Shown here piece by piece: positions 1-5,404 of a DNA stretch of 8,545 nt. Source of the stretch: HyVt-560 sp964577195 (GTDB lineage Bacteria > Pseudomonadota > Gammaproteobacteria > UWMA-0217); contig CAZNYF010000123.1 in the NCBI GenBank assembly GCA_964577195.1, positions 1 through 8,545 on the forward strand, written 5' to 3'. The notes beneath the pieces were generated by a model. It was not told the DNA's origin and ran no database searches. It saw only the letters and a list, made by a program, of their open reading frames with translations. The position numbers and the translations under genes were made by a program. Numbering within the stretch: position 1 is the first letter of the stretch; each line of letters starts with the position of its first letter.

Positions 1-109
1 GTCTTCAAAATCAGAGATGGTGAATTGTGTTGGTTTTTGCAGGTGAATATTCATAAGTTAGTGTACTTGAAGATAAAAGATATAGAGAAATAAGGCGTAG
101 AGATTTAGC

Positions 110-1075
110 TTAGTGAGTTTTGGTAAACTGCTTGACGATGTCTTCAGCGGATTTAATCTCTGCTATCCCTTCGACACTCTTTCCTGCTTGAAAATAGTCT
201 TTGTAATTCATTCCCTGTAACGCTGATTTTTTTAATTTCCAAATAGACATTAAGGAATAGATTGTTCGCATCCAGTGTTTGGTTTTCCTGCCCTTGAGCA
301 TCATTTTCGCAATCGGTCCGGCATGAGTGCCGATACGTTTTATATAGGGTGTTTGAATGATTGAAACGGGTACGCCCGAAATTCTTTCGGTCAGCACAAT
401 ATCCGCAGCTTTAGCATCGAGAATCGCCTGTTTATAGCTTTCCTGTGCAGTACATTCTTTGCTCGCGATAAAACGGGTTCCGAGTTGCGCGCCGGAATAT
501 CCCATTTTAATGGCCGCCGAATAGTCATCGGGAGAGCCAATACCTCCTGCACAAATCATAGGCTTATTTAGCGGTGCGACCTCCTCCAGTAATTGTTCCG
601 GAGAAAGTTTCCCGGCATGGCCACCAGCACGATTATTCACACAGATAAATCCGTCAACACCACCATCCAGTGCTTTTTGCGCATATTTCCGTTCTGTCAC
701 ATCGTGATAAACTATCGCCTTTGCAATGCTGGTTTTCTCTACCACCCAAGAGGGGTCACCCAGTGCTGTGACAAAAAAAGGAACTTCTTCTTCTAACGCA
801 ATATCGAGATATTCACGCATTCGCTCAAGGTACTTCCGAGAGCTTCGCTCGATGATCAAATTCATGCCAATGGGTTTATCCGTCAAGCTGCGGATGTAAC
901 GTAATCCTTCGCGAAAATCGTAACCATGTACATAAGTCAAAGAAAGTGGTTGCACGATACCAATACCACCAGCCTCGGAGACCGCTGCTACCAGTTCCGG
1001 ATTAGAACAGGGATACATTGCGCCACAAATTAACGGGGTTTCGATGCCTATTTTCTGACTAAACTCAGTTGCCAT
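110..1075 (-). CDS. Nitronate monooxygenase-family flavoprotein (2-nitropropane dioxygenase type)
   Basis: This 321-residue protein belongs to the FMN-binding TIM-barrel family that includes nitronate monooxygenase and the enoyl-ACP reductase FabK. Visible signatures are an N-terminal barrel strand with GAMYPCSNPEL followed by VSEAGGIGIV, the RAGGHAGK segment with His153 at the usual catalytic-base position, AGGIG at 176-180, and GAQLGTRFIAS at about 195-205, which binds the FMN phosphate. The length and C-terminal AGKSVEGI segment also fit. Known members oxidise alkyl nitronates with O2 or act as NAD(P)H-dependent flavin oxidoreductases; the true substrate cannot be read from sequence. The protein has no signal peptide and is probably cytoplasmic. 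GGAG lies 10 bases before the ATG, inside the end of the upstream DUF4442 gene. The two genes overlap by 11 bases, which suggests coupled translation. The 109 bases downstream, to the window edge, show no clear gene or terminator. The family call is firm and the reaction is uncertain. Confidence 0.9.
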   Translation of the reverse strand: MATEFSQKIGIETPLICGAMYPCSNPELVAAVSEAGGIGIVQPLSLTYVHGYDFREGLRYIRSLTDKPIGMNLIIERSSRKYLERMREYLDIALEEEVPFFVTALGDPSWVVEKTSIAKAIVYHDVTERKYAQKALDGGVDGFICVNNRAGGHAGKLSPEQLLEEVAPLNKPMICAGGIGSPDDYSAAIKMGYSGAQLGTRFIASKECTAQESYKQAILDAKAADIVLTERISGVPVSIIQTPYIKRIGTHAGPIAKMMLKGRKTKHWMRTIYSLMSIWKLKKSALQGMNYKDYFQAGKSVEGIAEIKSAEDIVKQFTKTH

Positions 1076-1553
1076 GTTTTTTGTTCTCCGGGCCGATTAA
1101 CCAGGTTGCGTGAGCCAGCGCTGTGACATCACCGGATTGATCTTTTATCTCTGCAGCGATTCGATACTCCTGTTCAGAAGTGTTTTCTGGCGGGGAGCAA
1201 TGGCATTCTGCTGTCAGTAAGCCACGAGATTTTTTCAAATATTCGATTTCGATTTTCTTTAAAATACCACGTGCCCCATCGGGTAGCCCATTTAAAATCG
1301 CCATACCGGTTGCCAGTTCGCCAAGATTACACAGCGCGATAGCATGAATAGAATTCAAATGATTTCTGACCCTTCTTCTGTCTTTGAGGGTGACTATGCT
1401 GTGCCCCGGTTCCAGCGCTAGAATATTTGCGCGCAGGCTCCCTGTATAGGGAACAACAAACCCCAACACCCGGCTAAATACCCATTTTCCGAAAGGCAGT
1501 CTGGAGAAAAATTGCCATTGTGATCTAAGGGTTGGGCCGATTGATTTAGACAT
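1065..1553 (-). CDS. DUF4442 hotdog-fold protein, thioesterase-like
   Basis: This 162-residue protein resembles the DUF4442 family (a hotdog fold related to PaaI/YiiD-type acyl-CoA thioesterases). The recognisable core is RNHLNSIHAIALCNLGELATGM near the middle, where an Asn/His-containing turn leads into the long central helix. Beta strands follow (ILKKIEIEYLKKSRGLLTAEC, then YRIAAEIKDQSGDVTALAHATWLI). It has no signal peptide. The start at 1553 is the first ATG and gives a normal family length, but only a weak GGG-type ribosome binding site precedes it. It lies 107 bases after hipA and overlaps the nitronate monooxygenase-family gene by 11 bases. The pairing suggests a shared metabolic job, perhaps on acyl-CoA or related organic acids, but that is inference. 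Thioesterase activity is not proven for most DUF4442 proteins. Confidence 0.75.
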   Translation of the reverse strand: MSKSIGPTLRSQWQFFSRLPFGKWVFSRVLGFVVPYTGSLRANILALEPGHSIVTLKDRRRVRNHLNSIHAIALCNLGELATGMAILNGLPDGARGILKKIEIEYLKKSRGLLTAECHCSPPENTSEQEYRIAAEIKDQSGDVTALAHATWLIGPENKKHGN

Positions 1554-1660
1554 TTACCCAGAATACCAGAGAATGAATCTCTAATGGGTGCAGGGTGGGT
1601 GGAGGGATTAATTCAACAACCCGCGTTTTGTGCCTCAACAAGGTAACCAAATCCAGGCTG

Positions 1661-3019
1661 TTAACGACGTTTAAGCAAAAACTTTCTTTCTATTTTAGCT
1701 ATTTCTGCCAGCTGTTGACGTTGCAGAATCGGAACCTGATCCAATGCCATTAATTGTTTTACGTAGCTTTGCGTTGCCGCCAGTGCATCGTCAATACACT
1801 GGGATACTTTTTTTTTCGGTAAACCAAAAGCCTGACCTAGATAGACGAAAAACTCCCCGACATCCGCGTAGCCAGAAGGATCAAACGGAATAGCACTGAT
1901 GAGATTATGCCGAGCCCAGGCACGCATTGGTGCGGGATCATAAACGGGCGTTAACCGACAATCATTGATGCCACCCAGTAACGCAATGTTGTCCAGATGC
2001 ATATCGCCATTGCCGGTTAATAAAGCCATCAAAAGTCGTCGGTATAGTTCCTCTCCCGTATCGGCGGGCAAACTGGCAACTTCTGAAAGTCGAGCGATAA
2101 TTCCGCCTAATTCATCCAGCAGCACATCGGCAGTTTCCCTGAATAAATGATCACCCGTCGCAATCACGGAAAATAGCGATTCCATCGGCACGCGTCTTCC
2201 CTGCTGACGATCAAAACGCTCTACTGCGAGAAACTTTAAGCCATCATTATCAATGCGCTGATAATTTGGCACCTCGAACCCTGCTTGTTGATGGATGTCG
2301 AGACAAAGTGCTTCTAAATCCAGCAACCCTGAATATTCTGGTGGCTCTATTTTGAGTACCACTTCAGTGTTGCCCAGCGTATCTGGTGGGTAGAAGTTTA
2401 CTGTGGGCTCATTAAGGTTCATTGAAACCAGTAGCTTTGGAATCATGCCACCTACTGATGGCGTTGGCCCCAGCGTTTCTTCGATGATTTGCGGATCAAA
2501 TTCTACATTTTCATCCAGAACATTGTGCTTGAGCATTCCCCACAGTTGGGAACGATTACTGCTGGCATTCGACATCAGCTCATGCTCACTATCTACATGG
2601 GGCCGATACCAGTTCTGAGCCGTGATGTCGTCTGAAAATACATCGATGTGTCCAATACCACCGTGACCACCTGACATCAACAGCTGCCATTCCGTATTAA
2701 GTCCCGGAGCAGGCTCCCTTCCCTGCTGTGCACGGAGTAAATCAATGTAATGGCGGCGTTGTAAATTACGCGGATTATTGCCTGGAATCAGGCTTATCAA
2801 ACGCGGAAAAACCGGAATCCGTTCGCTAATGGGATAAGTCACCGTATCACTTTTCCAGAGGCCGTTATCTCCCAGCAGACAAAACCCCGGAAGATCCGTT
2901 TCTAAATACTCTGGTGCATAGGTGAATGCAGATTGATCTGTCGACAACAGCAAATCCCCCATTTTTTGGGGTTGCCCGGAGATTTTCGTCCAGATGACCG
3001 CATGTTGATTTCTAGCCAT
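1661..3019 (-). CDS. hipA: HipA-family serine/threonine kinase toxin
   Basis: This 452-residue protein is a type II toxin of the HipA kinase family; E. coli HipA (440 residues) phosphorylates glutamyl-tRNA synthetase and triggers dormancy. The N-terminal subdomain has FTYAPEYL, then a PGNNPRNLQRRHY loop and SGGHGGIGHIDVF. The kinase part has SVGGMIPK at 188-195, matching the E. coli SIAGAQEK loop, so Ser188 aligns with the autophosphorylated Ser150. It continues with VVLKIEP (Lys223, probable ATP-binding lysine), AVERFDR at 265-271, the catalytic loop GNGDMHLDN (Asp339 and Asn344), and PVYDPAP (metal-binding Asp361). The residue before Asn344 is Asp343, where relatives usually have Lys, so activity or target may differ. 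The gene starts 5 bases after hipB ends, with AAAGG about 9 bases before the ATG, so the two are surely co-transcribed. The target protein cannot be predicted. Confidence 0.92.
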   Translation of the reverse strand: MARNQHAVIWTKISGQPQKMGDLLLSTDQSAFTYAPEYLETDLPGFCLLGDNGLWKSDTVTYPISERIPVFPRLISLIPGNNPRNLQRRHYIDLLRAQQGREPAPGLNTEWQLLMSGGHGGIGHIDVFSDDITAQNWYRPHVDSEHELMSNASSNRSQLWGMLKHNVLDENVEFDPQIIEETLGPTPSVGGMIPKLLVSMNLNEPTVNFYPPDTLGNTEVVLKIEPPEYSGLLDLEALCLDIHQQAGFEVPNYQRIDNDGLKFLAVERFDRQQGRRVPMESLFSVIATGDHLFRETADVLLDELGGIIARLSEVASLPADTGEELYRRLLMALLTGNGDMHLDNIALLGGINDCRLTPVYDPAPMRAWARHNLISAIPFDPSGYADVGEFFVYLGQAFGLPKKKVSQCIDDALAATQSYVKQLMALDQVPILQRQQLAEIAKIERKFLLKRR

Positions 3020-3024
3020 GCTGA

Positions 3025-3330
3025 TCAGCCTTTATACTGCTGGTTGTTTTTATACTCAGCCTGACGATCCCTGCCGATACCAAAAAAGGCACCGGATTTC
3101 ACGGCTTCTTCGACACGATCTGGCAAGCGCTGTGGCTCGAATTTCAACTGTAAGCCCACCTGTAAGCCCAACACAGCTAGACTGGACGCACGAATATCAC
3201 CTCTTCGCTTGGCTTTACTCAAACCAACTGGCGTCATCCCCGCCTGCTCTGCCAGCTGTTTTTGAGAAATTCCGCGAGACTTGGCCTCAGCAATGACTTG
3301 CTCAAGTAAATCTAATATTGGCTTATTCAT
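3025..3330 (-). CDS. hipB: HipB-like XRE-family antitoxin and autorepressor
   Basis: This 101-residue protein has a Cro/C1 (XRE) helix-turn-helix at about residues 21-45 (SQKQLAEQAGMTPVGLSKAKR), followed by the dimerisation segment SLAVLGLQVGLQLKF typical of this class. A basic, polar C-terminal tail of about 35 residues is probably flexible. HipB antitoxins neutralise HipA by binding it and repress their own operon as HipB or as a HipB-HipA complex on DNA. The gene lies just before hipA with a 5-base gap, in the standard antitoxin-first order. The ATG at 3330 is the only sensible start, but no Shine-Dalgarno sequence is visible in the AT-rich leader, so translation may be weak. A perfect inverted repeat (3339-3361) and a TATAAT box (3380-3385) lie directly upstream. 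Confidence 0.88.
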   Translation of the reverse strand: MNKPILDLLEQVIAEAKSRGISQKQLAEQAGMTPVGLSKAKRRGDIRASSLAVLGLQVGLQLKFEPQRLPDRVEEAVKSGAFFGIGRDRQAEYKNNQQYKG

Positions 3331-3338
3331 TATACTAA

Positions 3339-3361
3339 TGTTTAATTTATACGTTTAAACA
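3339..3361. promoter_or_regulatory. Candidate HipB operator (7-base inverted repeat)
   Basis: TGTTTAA and TTAAACA form a perfect inverted repeat separated by 9 bases, 9 bases upstream of the hipB start codon. The right half also contains the 8-base palindrome GTTTAAAC. E. coli HipB binds inverted repeats (TATCC-N8-GGATA) of similar spacing, so position and geometry suit a HipB operator although the sequence differs. The assignment is inference. AT-rich DNA makes chance repeats more likely. Confidence 0.5.
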
Positions 3362-3379
3362 CTACTATATCATAGATTA

Positions 3380-3385
3380 ATTATA
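3380..3385 (-). promoter_or_regulatory. Candidate hipBA promoter -10 box
   Basis: A perfect TATAAT lies on the minus strand in a very AT-rich stretch. It would start transcription near 3373 and give a leader of about 43 bases that contains the candidate operator. No good -35 hexamer is present at 16-18 bases, and TG sits one base out of place for an extended -10. The box is therefore only a candidate. Confidence 0.35.
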
Positions 3386-3464
3386 CAATAGTTTACTAAA
3401 AATAGAGTATTCCTCTACATAGAGAAAGAAACGGGAAACTCAGACTACCGCAGATAGCCACTCA

Positions 3465-3629
3465 ACCTAGAAAGCGCAATTGAATCACAGAGGTCCATGC
3501 AAGCTACTAATGCGCCTAGCAAATTCAAAAATCTGCTAATCACCAATGAGGTGACTACGCATTTTTTGAATTCACTATGCACATCATTATCTTACATGTC
3601 TTTTCTGCGCTCAACTGCGCTTTCTAGGT
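3465..3629. repeat. 165-base nested palindrome with 19-base inverted ends, possible miniature element
   Basis: The outer arms are 3465-3483 (ACCTAGAAAGCGCAATTGA) and 3611-3629. They match in 18 of 19 positions, and on the minus strand the single mismatch becomes a G-U pair. Inside is a 10-base perfect inverted repeat (AATTCAAAAA at 3522-3531 with 3563-3572), and inside that TCACC/GGTGA (3540-3544/3550-3554). The concentric layout could fold as one long cruciform or RNA hairpin. It could be a miniature inverted-repeat element or a structured RNA. Only a 2-base CA flanks both ends, so target duplication is not convincing. Confidence 0.5.
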
Positions 3630-3727
3630 CAAAAAGTCTGCGAAAATTGGTGCAATCTTCGGTTCGATTTATTAATAAGACCTAGAGATGCCCTGAAGTA
3701 TTGCCTGAAACAAAATTTCTGGCGAAA

Positions 3728-3762
3728 AAAAACCACAACCGACTCAGTCGGTTGTGGTTTTT
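3728..3762 (-). terminator. Strong intrinsic terminator of csrA
   Basis: A perfect 17-base inverted repeat is centred on 3745. Its GC-bearing part, CCACAACCGACT paired with AGTCGGTTGTGG, is followed on the minus strand by eight T residues (3723-3730 region). It lies about 20 bases beyond the csrA stop codon. The plus strand also ends in five T residues, so the site could work both ways, but no plus-strand gene leads into it. Confidence 0.93.
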
Positions 3763-3781
3763 ATTAAAACGTGTGTCCGTT

Positions 3782-3970
3782 TTAGCTGTCGTTGACAGAT
3801 TCAGATTCCTCGTTCTTTATGCGTTGGTAGATCTCCTCGCGATGAACGGGAATATCCTTTGGCGCGTTAATACCAATCCGTACCTGGTTACCTTTGACAC
3901 CTAATACAGTAATTGTTACATCATCTCCTATCATGAGGGTTTCCCCTACACGACGCGTTAGAATCAGCAT
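3782..3970 (-). CDS. csrA: Carbon storage regulator CsrA (RsmA)
   Basis: This 62-residue protein is a full-length CsrA. CsrA is a dimeric RNA-binding protein that binds GGA motifs near ribosome binding sites and changes the translation or stability of many mRNAs, affecting carbon metabolism, motility, biofilm and virulence genes. Nearly the whole family signature is present: MLILTRRVGETLMIGDDVTITVLG at the N terminus and VRIGINAPKDIPVHREEIYQRI at 30-51. The key RNA-contact residues Leu4 and Arg44 are present, and the variable tail ESESVNDS is acidic. AGGAG stands 7 bases before the ATG. The gene lies downstream of lysC, as in Pseudomonas-like genomes, and ends at a strong terminator. GGA motifs in its leader point to autoregulation. 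The small-RNA antagonists of CsrA are not in this window. Confidence 0.98.
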   Translation of the reverse strand: MLILTRRVGETLMIGDDVTITVLGVKGNQVRIGINAPKDIPVHREEIYQRIKNEESESVNDS

Positions 3971-3977
3971 GATTCGA

Positions 3978-3982
3978 CTCCT
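3978..3982 (-). promoter_or_regulatory. csrA ribosome binding site containing a GGA motif
   Basis: AGGAG on the minus strand is spaced 7 bases from the csrA ATG. A second AGGA lies just upstream (3987-3990). CsrA binds GGA in single-stranded RNA, and an overlap with the Shine-Dalgarno sequence is the usual way it blocks translation. This one therefore probably serves both ribosome binding and self-repression. Confidence 0.7.
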
Positions 3983-4004
3983 ATTATCCTAAGTTATTAT
4001 CTAG

Positions 4005-4026
4005 GCCACCTTTATATTTTGGTGGC
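4005..4026 (-). promoter_or_regulatory. GC-rich hairpin in the csrA leader
   Basis: GCCACC and GGTGGC pair perfectly around a 10-base AT-only loop, about 35 bases upstream of the csrA start codon. No T-run follows, so it is not a terminator. It sits between two GGA-bearing segments of the leader and may present them to CsrA or protect the mRNA 5' end. The role is inferred. Confidence 0.45.
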
Positions 4027-4042
4027 TCCAGAATGATTCTCC

Positions 4043-4048
4043 AGTATA
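4043..4048 (-). promoter_or_regulatory. Candidate csrA promoter -10 box
   Basis: TATACT on the minus strand lies 73 bases upstream of the csrA ATG. A weak -35 match (ATGAAC, three of six consensus bases) lies at 17-base spacing. Transcription would begin near 4036 and give a leader of about 66 bases carrying the hairpin and three GGA motifs. csrA genes commonly have their own promoters separate from the upstream operon. The match is modest. Confidence 0.35.
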
Positions 4049-4186
4049 ACAAGCCCTCTTGTCGAGTTCATTTCTTTCTAAACCCGTGCATCTTCACAGT
4101 AGCTCCGGGTATCTCAACCAAATTCGGTACTAGCGCACAGAATTCAGAGGACTTGTATGCTGAATCTTTCGAACTTGTTGCGAGCG

Positions 4187-5404
4187 CTACGCCACTTCCA
4201 GGTTAAACCCTTCATGCAGTGAGCGAACGCCAAGTTCTAAATATTTCTCATCCACTACCACCGAAATTTTGATCTCGGAAGTAGAAATCATCAATATGTT
4301 AATACTTTCATCGGCAAGTAGGCGAAACATCTGACTGGCAATTCCGGCATGGGATCTCATTCCGACCCCAACCAGTGAAATTTTCACGATGTCATCCCGA
4401 CCGGACACTTCTCCACTGTCGAAGCCGTCTATTAATATTGTAAGAATCTCCAGCGCACTTTCGTAATCGTCGCGATGAATGGTGAAAGTAAAATCAGTGG
4501 TGCCATCAGCGCCGACGTTTTGCACGATCATATCCACTTCAATATTAGCGTCCGCGACTGGCCCTAAAATCTGGGAGGCAATTCCTGGCGTATCAGGCAC
4601 GCCAGTCACAGTCAGCTGGGCTTCATCCCGGTTAAAGGCAATGCCTGAAATTCGAGCTTGTTCCACGTTGTCATCCTCTTTAGTAATCAGCGTTCCGATG
4701 CCCTCTTCAAAACTGGAGAGCACTCGCAAAGGAACATCGTATTTGCTGGCAAATTCTACCGAGCGCAGTTGTAAAACCTTGGAACCCAGGCTCGCCATTT
4801 CCAGCATTTCTTCAAAAGTAATCCGGTCGAGCTTGCGTGCCTCGGCGACGACGCGTGGATCGGTCGTATAGACGCCATCCACATCGGTATAGATCTGGCA
4901 TTCATCGGCTTTTAGCGCAGCGGCTAATGCCACCGCTGTGGTATCCGATCCACCGCGGCCCAGCGTGGTGATATTACCTTGCTCATCAACGCCCTGAAAT
5001 CCCGCCACAATGACAACATTGCCAGCATCCAGCTCGGTACGAATTTTCTCACTGTCTATTTGCCTGATACGTGCCTTATTATGGGCTTCGTCAGTCTTGA
5101 TTCTTACCTGAGCGCCAGTGAAGGATTTTGCCGGGCAACCTACCGTGTTTAGCGCCATTGCCAACAGCGCAATGGTCACCTGCTCACCTGTTGAAAGCAG
5201 CACATCCAGCTCTCGCCCTACAGCACGGCGATCAATTTGTTTGGATAGTTCGGTCAGACGATTGGTTTCGCCACTCATCGCAGAGACGACGACAATTAAA
5301 TCATCGCCGCCAGATTTCGCTTGCTTGATTTTTTCAGCGATAGCCTTGATTTTCTCGACTGTGCCTATCGAGGTGCCACCATATTTTTGAACGATCAATG
5401 CCAT
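4187..5404 (-). CDS. lysC: Aspartate kinase, monofunctional, two ACT domains
   Basis: Aspartokinase phosphorylates L-aspartate with ATP in the first step towards lysine, threonine, methionine and diaminopimelate. The 405-residue length is normal for the monofunctional, ACT-regulated form. The catalytic amino-acid kinase domain starts with KYGGTSIG (most relatives read KFGGTSVG). It continues with GRGGSDTTA at 149-157 and YTDVDGVYTTDPR at 172-184, then LRSVEFASKYDVPLRVLSS. Two ACT domains follow, the first around LTVTGVPDTPGIASQILGPVADANIEVDMIVQNV and the second around ISLVGVGMRSHAGIASQMFRLLADESINILMISTSEIKISVVV, so feedback inhibition by lysine and/or threonine is expected. No homoserine dehydrogenase domain is attached. 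The ATG overlaps the alaS stop in TGATG and has no clear ribosome binding site, so translation probably depends on ribosomes finishing alaS. After its stop, 216 bases separate it from csrA, with no convincing terminator. Confidence 0.97.
   Translation of the reverse strand: MALIVQKYGGTSIGTVEKIKAIAEKIKQAKSGGDDLIVVVSAMSGETNRLTELSKQIDRRAVGRELDVLLSTGEQVTIALLAMALNTVGCPAKSFTGAQVRIKTDEAHNKARIRQIDSEKIRTELDAGNVVIVAGFQGVDEQGNITTLGRGGSDTTAVALAAALKADECQIYTDVDGVYTTDPRVVAEARKLDRITFEEMLEMASLGSKVLQLRSVEFASKYDVPLRVLSSFEEGIGTLITKEDDNVEQARISGIAFNRDEAQLTVTGVPDTPGIASQILGPVADANIEVDMIVQNVGADGTTDFTFTIHRDDYESALEILTILIDGFDSGEVSGRDDIVKISLVGVGMRSHAGIASQMFRLLADESINILMISTSEIKISVVVDEKYLELGVRSLHEGFNLEVA

Larger units (their letters stand above)
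3331..3727. other. Intergenic region between hipB and the csrA terminator
   Basis: About 400 bases hold no convincing gene. The left 90 bases are very AT-rich and carry the hipB control signals. The centre (3465-3629) is a nested palindrome. A 62-codon frame at 3497-3685 on the plus strand lies mostly inside that palindrome. Its only purine-rich site is 3 bases from the ATG, which is too close, and its product is a low-complexity Ser/Thr/Lys-rich sequence with no recognisable motif, so I do not call it. No tRNA cloverleaf could be built here, although GGTTCGATT at 3661 resembles a T loop by chance. Confidence 0.7.

Noticed and set aside
2..73. TCTTCAA (2-8) and TTGAAGA (67-73) inverted pair downstream of the nitronate monooxygenase-family gene
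   Set aside because: A 7-base pair 58 bases apart has low information and no terminator-like T-run. The window edge prevents further judgement.
1568..1582. AGAGA/TCTCT inverted repeat upstream of the DUF4442 gene
   Set aside because: Five-base arms without a T-run or matched promoter elements are within chance expectation.
3329..3334. TATAAT overlapping the hipB start codon on the minus strand
   Set aside because: As a promoter it would start transcription inside hipB and lose the antitoxin start. It is most likely a by-product of AT-rich sequence.
3460..3629. Possible integron attC site (ACTCAAC resembles RYYYAAC; the centre loosely resembles attC arms)
   Set aside because: No GTTRRRY partner is found at the other end, and no integrase gene or cassette array is present.
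3497..3685. 62-codon plus-strand frame in the hipB-csrA gap
   Set aside because: It lies mostly within the nested palindrome, its possible ribosome binding site is only 3 bases from the ATG, and the product has no recognisable motif.
3655..3685. Possible tRNA remnant (GGTTCGATT)
   Set aside because: No paired T stem flanks the loop, and no anticodon or acceptor stem can be built on either strand.
4142..4165. ATTCAG/CTGAAT hairpin just after lysC as a terminator
   Set aside because: The stem is short and AT-rich with a 12-base loop and no following T-run. It cannot be supported as an intrinsic terminator.
4479..4871. 130-codon plus-strand frame antisense to lysC, and similar long frames antisense to alaS
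   Set aside because: They mirror the codon structure of strongly conserved minus-strand genes and show no independent protein signature.
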